From: Gemmataceae bacterium
GTDB taxonomy: Bacteria > Planctomycetota > Planctomycetia > Gemmatales > Gemmataceae
DNA length: 64,000 bases
Reading direction: 5' to 3'
Assembly: GCA_028288765.1 (NCBI GenBank)
Contig: JAQGHQ010000575.1
Location: 1-64,000 of the forward strand
The first letter of the stretch is position 1; each line of letters begins with the position of its first letter. The translations under genes and the position numbers were made by a program. The notes under the pieces were generated by a model. The model had not been told where the DNA came from and made no database searches. It saw nothing but the letters and a program-made list of their open reading frames with translations. Below are positions 8,382-18,559 of this stretch, one piece after another.

Positions 8382-9812
8382 TTACCGCGTGCCCTGTCCC
8401 CGGACCGGGATGCGGAACCGTTGGGGGGTCGGGCCTTTGACGGCCAGAACGACGACCCCGTCCCGGATCGCCCCTTCCTGTTTCCCGGGCGGGACGGTGA
8501 CCCTCAATTGGTAGTACCCGCGGTCGCCCTGGTCCGGTCGCTTTTCAAGCGACACTTCCAGGCCCTCCGGGCGGGTCTGGTCCCGGACGACTTCCAGGTC
8601 GATCCCGGTCTGTTCGGTCGTGATGAACACCTTCTCGTTCGTCCCGTCGGCGGTTTTGAACGACCCGAGGTTGATCTCCTTCCCCTCGCTCAGGTGGACC
8701 GGCCCCCGGACCACCCCCTTGACCGTCACCGATTTCTGTTCGCCGCCCTGGGCCACCCAGATCATCCGCACCATGTCCCCGATGTCCAGTCTGGCGTCCC
8801 CGTCGCGGCCCTTGATGGTGACGGGCAGCCGGAAGGCGGACCGGACCCGCGTCGGGCGGCCGAGCTTGTTGGACAGGTCGACGGTGAACCGGCCGAGGTC
8901 CGGGCCCACGATCGGGACGAGGTTCCCGGTACTGACGAACCCGCCGGGCTCCCCACCCGCCCCTGTCGGCATCATCACCTGAACGGTCAGGTTGGGCATC
9001 TGGTCCGGGGTGCGGGTACACGAGTAGATGATGACTTCGTGGGTCTGGGCGGTCGTTGCGTCGGTGAGGTCGCCGGCGTCGATCGCCGGCCGGTCGACCT
9101 CGAACGCGCCGGCCGGCTCGTACCAGATCTCGAACCTTTCGGTCTCGACCAGCTCCGTGTCCTGGATCTGGGTGATGAACGCGGCCCGGAGGGGGATCTT
9201 CGGGCTCGGCCGCACCTTGAAGTTCAGTTCCAGAATCCCCCACTGGGGCGACCACCCGTCCGTGTCGGCCGCGGCCGGGACGTTGAAGACGACGCTGGCG
9301 GGATCCTGGTCGAACCTGTGCGACTGCCAGACGAGTGTCTTCCGCTCCGTATCCAGGAGGTTCGCGGCCGGCCCGGCCATTCCGAGCGGAAACCCGGCCA
9401 CGAGTCCCTGCGGCAGGGCGGACACCGCGGCCATCTGGAGAACGAGTTTGGTCGTTTCCGGCGGGATCGGGGCAAGCCGCCCCCCGCTACAGGCGGAGCA
9501 GCTGACCGACTGGAGCCGCATCGACACGGGCTTCCGGTTCGCATTCTCGAACCAGAACGTCGCCGCGTGCTGGGTCTCACCCGTCTCGTAAAACCCCGTG
9601 AACGCGTGGTCCGGCAGGTTCGACGAGAACGGGTCCCACCGGCGGACGCTGTTGGCGGCCGAGAACAGGAGCGGCTTCTCGCCCTCCGCCTTCTGCGCCC
9701 CCTTCGTCTCCTCCCGTCCGGTCGGGGTGTACTGGGAGAAAAACGTGACCGCGAACACGACCACGACGAGGAGACCGACGGGAACCAGGATCTTGAGCGT
9801 GGAGGTGTTCAT
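8382..9812 (-). CDS. Membrane-anchored hypothetical protein
   Basis: A 476-residue protein that I do not recognise. The N terminus is a single hydrophobic helix (residues about 7-25) after a short positive segment, so the rest should face the periplasm. The body is predicted to be beta-rich, in the style of repeated immunoglobulin-like modules, and contains one Cys cluster, VSCSACSGG. It lies directly upstream of the tetrahaem cytochrome on the same strand, separated by 219 bases that hold a palindromic repeat, so a shared transcript and a role with the cytochrome are possible. The ATG at 9810-9812 was chosen because it starts just before the helix. Confidence 0.7.
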   Translation of the reverse strand: MNTSTLKILVPVGLLVVVVFAVTFFSQYTPTGREETKGAQKAEGEKPLLFSAANSVRRWDPFSSNLPDHAFTGFYETGETQHAATFWFENANRKPVSMRLQSVSCSACSGGRLAPIPPETTKLVLQMAAVSALPQGLVAGFPLGMAGPAANLLDTERKTLVWQSHRFDQDPASVVFNVPAAADTDGWSPQWGILELNFKVRPSPKIPLRAAFITQIQDTELVETERFEIWYEPAGAFEVDRPAIDAGDLTDATTAQTHEVIIYSCTRTPDQMPNLTVQVMMPTGAGGEPGGFVSTGNLVPIVGPDLGRFTVDLSNKLGRPTRVRSAFRLPVTIKGRDGDARLDIGDMVRMIWVAQGGEQKSVTVKGVVRGPVHLSEGKEINLGSFKTADGTNEKVFITTEQTGIDLEVVRDQTRPEGLEVSLEKRPDQGDRGYYQLRVTVPPGKQEGAIRDGVVVLAVKGPTPQRFRIPVRGQGTR

Positions 9813-9936
9813 CGTCCCGGGTTCCCTCGGAGAGCGGTCGGCCGACCGGTGATCGGGCGGGGGCATAAAAGCCATTGCGGGGTCTCGGGCGGGATCGGCG
9901 AGGCGCACTGTTCTACGCCCCATTACCGCCCGCGGT

Positions 9937-12720
9937 TCACTTGTCCTTCTTCCCCGCGAGCGGCTTCCCGTCCTTGTCGATCGGGCCGACCGCGACGATC
10001 GTGAGCGTCATCGGGTCCAGGTACTTCCTGGCCACCGCCTGGACGTCGCTTGGGGAGACCGCCGCGACCTCCTTCCGGTACGTTTCCAGGAAGTCGAACC
10101 CGAGCCCGTACCGCTCGGCGGCCAGCAGCTCGCCGGCCACCGCGGACAGGGTGGTGAACCGGAACGGGAGGCTGCCGAGCAGGTACTTCTTGGCATCCTC
10201 CACCTCCTGCGCGGTCGGGGGTTCGTCCCGGATCTTGTTCACCTCCTTCAGGAACCCGTCCCGCACCCAGACGAACTTGTCCCGGAAGGTCCCGATGTAG
10301 CCGGTGAACGTCCCGGGCTGGTTCCCGGCCGTCGTGCTGATCGTCGCGGTGACCGTGTACGCCAGCCCCTGCCGGTCGCGGAGGGTGGCGGACAGCCGGT
10401 CGGTGAACCCCGGCCCGGTCCCGAGGACGTTGTCCATCACCAGGAGCTTGTAATAGTCCGGGTTCTGGCGGGTCACCCCGAGGTGGCCGATGTACACGTG
10501 GACCTGGGCGGCGGCCGGGTCGCTGACGATCTTCTCCGTCACCTGGGCGGCCTTCGGGGGGGCCGGCGGGTCGGGCTGCTTGGCGTCAGACTTCTTCCAC
10601 GCCCGGGTCAATTGTTCGACCTTTTTCGCCATCTCGCCGGAATCGAAGTCGCCGACCACCGCGACGATACTGACGTTCGGGGCGAACGCGACCGCGTGGA
10701 ACGTCTTGCAGTCGGCGGCGGTCAGCTTCTCCACGATTTCCTTCTTCCCGAGCGCCGAGCGGCCGAACGGGTGGTTCCCGTAGACGAGGGCGTTGAACAG
10801 CATCCGGGCTTTCGTCCGGGGCTGGGTCTCGGCGTCGTCGATCGCGGAGAGCTGTTGGTCCCGCTGCCGCTCCAGGGCGTCGGCCGGGAACGTCGGGCGG
10901 GTGAGGCACTCGAAGAGCAGCCCGAGCCCGAGATCAGTGTCCGGGGTGAGGACCTTGAGCGCCGCGCCCCCGGAGGACAGGCTCAGGCTGCCGCCGGTGT
11001 CCTCGATCAGGGCGGCAATCTGCTGGCCGGTGTGCTCGGCCGTGCCCTCGGCGAGGAGGTCGCCGACCAGATGGGCGACCCCGGCCTTCTCGGCCGGCTC
11101 CAACAGGGTCACGTCCTTCACGGCGACGCTCGCCACGACCACCGGCAGGCGGTGGTCTTCGAGCAGGACCAGGGTGAGCCCGTTCGGGAGGACCACCCGC
11201 TTCGCGTCCTTGAGCGAGAACCCGCCGGCCCCCGGGTCGAGCGCGGAGCGCGGGGCGCGGAGCGCGGGGGGGGCGGCGTGGATTCGACCCGGGTTGCGGG
11301 ATCCAGGCCCCGGGTTGCTCGTTCCCCGCTTTTCGTCCTTCGGGACTGACCAGACGACCGCCGCCTGCTTGCGGGCGAAGTACTTTTTCGCGACCCGCTG
11401 TACGTCGGCTTTCGAGACCGCCCCGAGGCGGGTCAGGTAGTCGCGGTAGTATTTCGCCACGTCCTCGCCGGAGGGGTAGGTGCTGGCCTTCGCGATCGTG
11501 TCGGCCAGACTGTGGACGCTCTCGCGCGAGAACACGAACCCGGCCAGGATTTTCCGCCGCGCCCGGTTCAATTCCTCGTCGGAAACTGGTTCGGCCCCCA
11601 GCTTCTCCAGCTCGGCGAAGACTACCGCCTCGGCCTTCGCCCGGTCCTTCCCCTTCAGCAGTTCGACGTTCACCTCGAACCAGCCGGGGTACCGCCCCGA
11701 GGAGTTGCCGGCCCCGACGTCCGCCGCGAGCTGATCGCCCTCGACCAGCTTTCGGTAGAGCCGGGCGGTCTTGCCGTCCGCCAGGACGGTCTGGATCACG
11801 TCGAGGACGGGGTCGTCGGGGTCACCGACGGGAACGGTGTTGAACCCGACGAGGAGCCGGGGCACGTCGAACTTCGAATCGAACTCCTTGCGGACCGGGC
11901 CCTCGCGGTCCTTGAAGAAGGTCGCCGGCTTGCGGACCGGGAGGTCGCCCCGCGCGATCGGGCCGAACAGGTCCTTGATCGTGGTCGCGGCCTTCTCAGG
12001 GTCGAACCCGCCGGCCAGGATCAGCGAGGCGTTGTTCGGGTGGTACCACTTGTCGTAGTGCCGCTTGATGATCTCGGCGGTCGCCGCCCGGACGTGGACT
12101 TCCTGCCCGATCACCGGGTGCGAGTACGGCGAGTCCTTCGGGTAGAGCAGGGGCAGGATGGTCTTGAACTCAAGGCTCCAGGGCGAGTCCTCGCCCCCCG
12201 CGAGTTCGGAGATCACCGCCCCCTTCTCCTGTTCAAACTCGTGCTTGGCGTCGATCCGGATGTTCCGCATCCGGTCGGCCTCGATCCGGAGAGGGATCTC
12301 CCAGCGGTCGGCGGCGAAGTCGAAGTGGTAGACGGTCATGTCTTCCGACGTGTACGCGTTGTTCCGCCCGCCGTTCCGCTGGGTGGCCCGGTCCACGTCG
12401 CCGGGCATGAGCTTGTCGGTCCCCTTGAACATGAGGTGTTCGAGGTAGTGCGACAGGCCGGTCTGGTCTTTCTCCTCGTCGGCGCTGCCCACACGGTAGG
12501 CGACCATCGTGCTCACCACGGGCGCGTTCTTGACCGGGAGCAGGTACACCCGCAACCCGTTGTCCAGGGTGAACGTCCGGAGGTCGGCGAACATCGCCTG
12601 GGCGGTGCGGGCAAGCTCCGCGTCGGATTTCGTCCGGGGCGCAGGGTCGGCTGCCCGACCGCCGGCCGGGAAGAGCAGGGCGACGATCAGTCCAAAGCCG
12701 AGTGGCAGACGCGACGACAT
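9937..12720 (-). CDS. M16 (insulinase/pitrilysin) family peptidase, two M16 units
   Basis: A secreted zinc peptidase of 927 residues with an N-terminal signal peptide ending near GGRAADP. The first M16 unit carries the inverted zinc motif HYLEH (H91, E94, H95) and downstream glutamates around EFEQEKGAVISE for the third ligand. The second unit begins about residue 500 (VLPNGLTLVLLEDHRLP) and has AHLVGDLL where HxxEH would be, so it should be the non-catalytic half that completes the clamshell. Most bacterial PqqL/YmxG-type enzymes place these halves on separate chains or in one long chain like this. A low-complexity Pro/Ala/Arg linker near residues 475-490 joins them. The ATG at 12718-12720 precedes the signal peptide. 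Confidence 0.9.
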   Translation of the reverse strand: MSSRLPLGFGLIVALLFPAGGRAADPAPRTKSDAELARTAQAMFADLRTFTLDNGLRVYLLPVKNAPVVSTMVAYRVGSADEEKDQTGLSHYLEHLMFKGTDKLMPGDVDRATQRNGGRNNAYTSEDMTVYHFDFAADRWEIPLRIEADRMRNIRIDAKHEFEQEKGAVISELAGGEDSPWSLEFKTILPLLYPKDSPYSHPVIGQEVHVRAATAEIIKRHYDKWYHPNNASLILAGGFDPEKAATTIKDLFGPIARGDLPVRKPATFFKDREGPVRKEFDSKFDVPRLLVGFNTVPVGDPDDPVLDVIQTVLADGKTARLYRKLVEGDQLAADVGAGNSSGRYPGWFEVNVELLKGKDRAKAEAVVFAELEKLGAEPVSDEELNRARRKILAGFVFSRESVHSLADTIAKASTYPSGEDVAKYYRDYLTRLGAVSKADVQRVAKKYFARKQAAVVWSVPKDEKRGTSNPGPGSRNPGRIHAAPPALRAPRSALDPGAGGFSLKDAKRVVLPNGLTLVLLEDHRLPVVVASVAVKDVTLLEPAEKAGVAHLVGDLLAEGTAEHTGQQIAALIEDTGGSLSLSSGGAALKVLTPDTDLGLGLLFECLTRPTFPADALERQRDQQLSAIDDAETQPRTKARMLFNALVYGNHPFGRSALGKKEIVEKLTAADCKTFHAVAFAPNVSIVAVVGDFDSGEMAKKVEQLTRAWKKSDAKQPDPPAPPKAAQVTEKIVSDPAAAQVHVYIGHLGVTRQNPDYYKLLVMDNVLGTGPGFTDRLSATLRDRQGLAYTVTATISTTAGNQPGTFTGYIGTFRDKFVWVRDGFLKEVNKIRDEPPTAQEVEDAKKYLLGSLPFRFTTLSAVAGELLAAERYGLGFDFLETYRKEVAAVSPSDVQAVARKYLDPMTLTIVAVGPIDKDGKPLAGKKDK

Positions 12721-12894
12721 GCGGGGCCTTTCCTTCCTGGTGACTGCCGGACCGGCGGCATGACCGGCCCCCAATAAGTTTAGCAGCCGGCCAGCCCGGA
12801 GCGAGAGTGGCATCCAAGCGGCGGCGCCTTTCAACGTCGTCCCCGCGCTCCGCGAGCGGTCGTTTCTTCGGTCCGCGAGTGTGGTCTGCTCGCT

Positions 12895-13110
12895 TGGTCG
12901 ACGTCCACGAGGAATTGGCGCCTCGACGTTTTCAGCCTGAAAAGCTGGGTGCGCGTAGCCCCGGTCACCGCCCTGGGCGGGCGAACGCCACCCGAGTGGG
13001 TCGGACGTCGGTCCCGGCCGCGTTCCCCCGCCCAGGGCGGTGACCGGGGCTATCGGCTCCCACCCCAGTGGGGTGAAAACAACACCCCAACGCGGATTTC
13101 GACAACGCAA
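12895..13110. repeat. GCCCTGGGC palindromic repeat, copy 1
   Basis: The arms are at about 12955-12988 and 13017-13052. The left arm reads CCCCGGTCACCGCCCTGGGC and the right arm is its complement. A smaller GGGGTG/CACCCC hairpin follows at about 13067-13090. The same layout, with different but still pairing arm bases, recurs at 42893-43115. The gap 12721-13239 holds this element and a CGCGAGCGGTCGTTTCTTCG segment also found near 43190, but no gene. Confidence 0.75.
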
Positions 13111-13239
13111 CCGGACCACACCCGCACACCTTCACCTGGAACCGGAAGCCCTGTCCGGCGTTATTCACTGGAGGCGGCCGGGCGCCGGTGAGATGATGTC
13201 TCCGACGCTGCCGCAAGGTGGAACCGGGAGGGAATACCG

Positions 13240-13725
13240 ATGACGCGCTTCGTACCGGGCCTGGGGGTGGGGATCATCCTGTTCACGGCGACCGCTGCGA
13301 CGGCCGCGGCCCCGGCCAAGGAAGCCGATGACCCGCTCGCGGTCGGCAGCAAGTGGAAGGGCAAGCTGACCCAGAAGGGGGAGATCGGCGGGACGGAAGT
13401 GCCGCTCGACCTCGACGCCGTCCTGACCGTTACGAAGCGGGACGGGGCCAAGTTCGAGGGTGAGCTCTTCGAGGAGGGCGGCGAGGGGTCGGGCATCAAA
13501 CTGACCTACCTCGTCCGGGGTGAGATCACAACGGCCAAGGACGGGAAGGGCTACACCGTCGAGTTCAAGTCGTACGACTTCAAGGACGCCGAATCCCAGA
13601 CCTTCCTCAACATCCCGTACACCGGCAAGCTCTCCGGCAAGAGGCTGAAGGGGACGTGGAAGCACCCGAAGAATGATGACGGGACCACGATCGAAGGCGA
13701 TTTCACGCTCGAACTCGCCAAGTGA
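13240..13725 (+). CDS. Small secreted hypothetical protein
   Basis: A 161-residue protein with a clear signal peptide (cleavage expected near ATAAAPA, residues 20-25) and a mature part rich in short beta strands, including VGSKWKGKLTQ, FEGELFEE and LKGTWKH. Alternating G-x-W and charged residues resemble small lipocalin-like or calycin-like folds seen in other planctomycete exported proteins, but I do not recognise a family. The ATG follows GGGAGG at eight to nine bases. Its stop lies ten bases from the stop of the convergent FAD oxidoreductase. Confidence 0.75.
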   Translation: MTRFVPGLGVGIILFTATAATAAAPAKEADDPLAVGSKWKGKLTQKGEIGGTEVPLDLDAVLTVTKRDGAKFEGELFEEGGEGSGIKLTYLVRGEITTAKDGKGYTVEFKSYDFKDAESQTFLNIPYTGKLSGKRLKGTWKHPKNDDGTTIEGDFTLELAK

Positions 13726-13735
13726 GTCGGGGTGC

Positions 13736-15445
<1,710 letters not shown>

Positions 15446-15505
15446 GGGGCTGCTCCGACGGGGTGGGCGACCCCAAGGATACCCTCACCGGTCTCGGGGG
15501 CGCGC

Positions 15506-15540
15506 GAAAAAGCCCACCCGCCGGGCGGGTGGGCTTCGCG
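15506..15540 (-). terminator. Intrinsic terminator of the HTH-receiver gene
   Basis: On the minus strand, GAAGCCCACCCGCC pairs with GGCGGGTGGGCTTT and is followed by a run of five T. It lies about 20 bases beyond the stop codon at 15561. This is the clearest rho-independent terminator in the window. Confidence 0.85.
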
Positions 15541-15560
15541 GGCCACTCGGGGCGGCCCGG

Positions 15561-16136
15561 TCAGTCTTCCCGCTTGGCCTCCGCGATGCTGCGGATCTTC
15601 TCCCCGAGCAGGGCCACGTCGAACGGCTTCTTGAAGATGTCGTTGAACCCGAACTGGGCCAGCTGTTCGGGGGCGGCCTCGTCCTCGCTGGCCAGCCCGA
15701 CGATCAGGGTGCCGGTGTGGGTCTCGTCGGCCCGGAGCCGGGCGACGATCTGGATCGACTCGGCCCGGCCGAGCCCGAGGTCGATGATGATCGTGTCGGG
15801 CTGGAAGTTCCCGGCAAGCATCCCGGCCTCAAACCCGCTGTTCGCGTACTGGAACTTGAAATCCTCATCTTCGGGCAGCAGCTCTTTGAGCCGGTCGTTG
15901 AACAGCTTCTCGGTGCCGATGAGCAGCACCTTGTGCCATTCCTCTTCCTCCAGCTCCCCGAGCGGCATCCCGTGTTCCTTCAGGAACCGGATGAGTTGTT
16001 CGCGGGGGATCCGGCGGTCTTGGCTGCCGGGGATCCGGTAGCCTTTGAGCCGGCCGGAGTCGAACCACTTCGAGACCGTCCGAGGGGCGACTTTACAGAT
16101 CTTCGCAACCTGGCCGGTGGTGAATACCTTCTTCAT
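15561..16136 (-). CDS. MerR/excisionase-type HTH fused to a degenerate receiver domain
   Basis: A 191-residue regulator. Residues 4-55 form a helix-turn-helix of the excisionase/BldC kind (TTGQVAKICKVAPRTVSKW, then GRLKGYRIPGSQDRRIPR), which binds DNA. Residues 68-187 form a CheY-like receiver with phosphoacceptor D119 (IIIDLGLG) and K170 (FKKPFD). The acidic pair that binds magnesium is missing: the VDDE position reads I73-G74-T75-E76. The switch threonine is alanine (A149). The domain order is also the reverse of ordinary response regulators. The start at ATG 16134-16136 gives MKKVFTTGQVAK, which fits the fold. Targets are unknown, and no kinase is next to it. Confidence 0.85.
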   Translation of the reverse strand: MKKVFTTGQVAKICKVAPRTVSKWFDSGRLKGYRIPGSQDRRIPREQLIRFLKEHGMPLGELEEEEWHKVLLIGTEKLFNDRLKELLPEDEDFKFQYANSGFEAGMLAGNFQPDTIIIDLGLGRAESIQIVARLRADETHTGTLIVGLASEDEAAPEQLAQFGFNDIFKKPFDVALLGEKIRSIAEAKRED

Positions 16137-16770
16137 CGCGAGGCACTCCGTTTGAACTCGCTGACCCCGCACCCCGCCCCGGCTGTTGCCGGCCATCCGT
16201 GGCGGGCGGCGCGTCTGGCCCCGGTCGGCGCCCCCGGGGCTGGGGGCTGAGCCGGTCGTCGCGGCAACCGCGCCGGGGCCGGACTCGGGTGGGTGGACGC
16301 CCAACGGGACCGGGCACCCGTGGCCGAGCCGGCCAGCGCGGGACCGGGCACTGCGGTCCGACCCGTGGGCCGCGCGAAGGCGGGCGGGTTCGGACGTCCG
16401 GGTGGGCCACCCGGGGGGTCGCAGGCGACGGCTCCGACGCTAACTGTTTCGACCAGTTCAACCACCCGACTTTGCAAAACCCGCGAAACTAGGGGTTTGA
16501 CATCAGCCAGGGGTCTCGGCGGGGGTCTGGGTCGTTGGGGCGGTCTGGGTCCCGGGGGCCGACCACCGGCCCCGCGGGCGTCCGCGCTGTCAGTCCCAGT
16601 AATCGTGCCGGATGAAGGTGAATCTTCGGTGCTACGTCATTCCGGAGAGATGCCTTCCATGGCAGGCGGGCCGGTCGATCCGGTTGGTCCGGTTCTACCG
16701 CCCCGGCACCTCATATTACGCCGGCCGGCAAGGGGGAGAGAAGGTCTGTCGGGGGGTAACGGGTGGGTGT
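16137..16770. other. Gene-free interval, 634 bp
   Basis: Very GC-rich, with many C and G runs in its right and middle parts and a less biased stretch at 16440-16510. I see no ORF with convincing composition, no tRNA and no long palindrome. The region upstream of 16136 presumably contains the promoter of the HTH-receiver gene. Confidence 0.4.
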
Positions 16771-17994
16771 TCAGGATTCCGGGAGGAGACGCCGGAATGA
16801 CTCCCCCAGGGCCTGCTCGATGTAGGGCACGACGCCCCAGAACGAACGCATCGAGAGGTACTCGCCGACGAATGACGGTTCCCCGACAGGTGCGCCCCTG
16901 ACGGCCCGGATCATCAGGTTCCGGGCCGTGTGCTCGGGGCTGACGAACTCGACCACGTCGGTCCGGTAGCCCATGATCCGCAGGGCGAGCGCGCGGAACG
17001 TGTCGGTGACGAGGTCCGCCGTCCGCTCCCGCAGGATGCCGTGGCGCAAGACCGGGCCGAGGACCGCGGCCGGTCCGACGGGCTGGATCTTCTTGTTCAG
17101 GTGGTGGTGGCAGCACGGGACGCTCAGGAGGAGCTTCGCGCCGGTCGTGACGGCTTGCGCGATCGCGTCATCCGTAGCGGTGTCGCAGGCGTGCAGGGCG
17201 AAGACGACGTCGGGCTTCGCGGCGACCGTGCCGATGCGGCCGCACGCGAACGACAGGCCCGGCGCCCCGAGCTGACCGGCCCGCTCGGTACTTTTGCGGA
17301 TGACCTCCTCGTTCACGTCCACCCCGATGACGCGGGCCGGAATCCCGAGCGTGTCGTTCAGGTAGTGGTGGGCGGCCAGGGTGAGGTAACTCGACCCACA
17401 CCCGCAGTCGAGGATCTCGACCGGGCGGCCGAGCGACCCGAGGCCGGCGTCGGCGAATACGTGCGTCAGGTGCTTGAGGAATTCGTTGATCTGCGTGTAC
17501 TTGGCCCGCATGGTCGGGCGGACCCGGCCGTCGGCGGTCAGGATGCCCATCACCTCCAGTACCCGGTCCGCCCGCCCCTCGGGAAGTGGAACGTCCTTCA
17601 CCCGGTTGTGTCTCTCGGGACCGTCCGCGGCAAGCGGCTCGACCGTCCGGCGGCCGAGGAGGACCTTTCCCTTTTTGGACGTGCGGATGTCGATCTCCTC
17701 CCCGCCGGTGGAGAGGTGAATGCCGGCGAAGCCGAAGTCGAGGAGTTCGGTGAGGGGTCCGTCGGCCTCCGTCTCCCGGCAGTTTTTTGTGACGTTCTTC
17801 GTCCGGTCGAAGTACGAAAACTGGACGTGCCGTTCTCCCCGGAGGTCCACCGGCCGGAGGACGACGCGGACCCAGGGGCATTCCTTAGCCCCGCGGACCG
17901 CACCACCGAACGTCGCCCGGCGAAAGTCCGGTGAGTGGACGGCGCCCGCCACCAGCTGCCGCACCGAAGAGAGATCGAGGTCGGGGGTGCTCAT
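16771..17994 (-). CDS. SAM-dependent methyltransferase (Methyltransf_32-like)
   Basis: A 407-residue protein with a class I SAM-binding core in its centre. Motif I is ILDCGCGSSYLTLAAHHYL, the acidic end of strand 2 is VIGVDVNEEV, and the later block FALHACDTATDDAI is characteristic of the PF13679 family. SVPCCHHHLN follows and may bind metal or shape the active site. Many homologues are described as RNA or small-molecule methyltransferases, but the substrate here cannot be assigned. An N-terminal domain of about 150 residues precedes the core. It starts ten bases after the stop of the GNAT gene, so the two are probably co-transcribed. Confidence 0.85.
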   Translation of the reverse strand: MSTPDLDLSSVRQLVAGAVHSPDFRRATFGGAVRGAKECPWVRVVLRPVDLRGERHVQFSYFDRTKNVTKNCRETEADGPLTELLDFGFAGIHLSTGGEEIDIRTSKKGKVLLGRRTVEPLAADGPERHNRVKDVPLPEGRADRVLEVMGILTADGRVRPTMRAKYTQINEFLKHLTHVFADAGLGSLGRPVEILDCGCGSSYLTLAAHHYLNDTLGIPARVIGVDVNEEVIRKSTERAGQLGAPGLSFACGRIGTVAAKPDVVFALHACDTATDDAIAQAVTTGAKLLLSVPCCHHHLNKKIQPVGPAAVLGPVLRHGILRERTADLVTDTFRALALRIMGYRTDVVEFVSPEHTARNLMIRAVRGAPVGEPSFVGEYLSMRSFWGVVPYIEQALGESFRRLLPES

Positions 17995-18003
17995 GGTCCC
18001 ATC

Positions 18004-18486
18004 TTAGCCGGCTGCGGGAATGAGCCGTTTGCTGAAGACGATCAACCCGTCGCCGTCGGAGTAGAAGTCCGGGATGTTGGCCGCGAGTACGTACCCGTTC
18101 TTCAGATAAAATCGGCGGGTCGGGTTGTAGTGGGCGGTGGAGGAGGTTTCGATGAGGAGGAGGCGGCCGTTCTGGTCGCGGACGTCCTGCTCGACGAACT
18201 CCAGGATCTGCCGGCCGAGTCCGCGGCCCTGCTGGTCCTTCGAGACCGCGATCCAGTAGACGTACCAGGTCCGGTCGGTCATCGGGGCCGGGGCGTGGTA
18301 CACGTACCCGAGGATCCGCCCGCCCTCTTCCCAAACGAACGACCGGTGCCCGAGGTCCCGGTTCGCGGCGTGATAGTCGTCGAGCACCTCCCGGAGCGCT
18401 TCGAGCTCGATGGGCTTGAAGAACCCGGTGTCGGCGGTCAGTTCGATCAGTGCCTCGGTGTCGTCGGGGGCGGTCGGGCGAAGCAT
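18004..18486 (-). CDS. GNAT-family N-acetyltransferase
   Basis: A 160-residue GNAT enzyme that would move an acetyl group from acetyl-CoA to an amine. The acetyl-CoA loop QQGRGLGRQILEFVE is present (motif A), preceded by the beta-4 strand WYVYWIAVSKD, and NPTRRFYLKNGYV is the typical motif B ending. The acceptor is not predictable. It is upstream of the methyltransferase gene with a nine-base gap. The ATG start at 18484-18486 gives MLRPTAPDD, the standard N terminus of this fold. Confidence 0.9.
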   Translation of the reverse strand: MLRPTAPDDTEALIELTADTGFFKPIELEALREVLDDYHAANRDLGHRSFVWEEGGRILGYVYHAPAPMTDRTWYVYWIAVSKDQQGRGLGRQILEFVEQDVRDQNGRLLLIETSSTAHYNPTRRFYLKNGYVLAANIPDFYSDGDGLIVFSKRLIPAAG

Positions 18487-18559
18487 TGCGGCCTCCGGTA
18501 CGGTATGATCGGCGATGGTTTCAGTTTACCGCGCGGCCGCGCTCGAACGGAGGAAGTGG

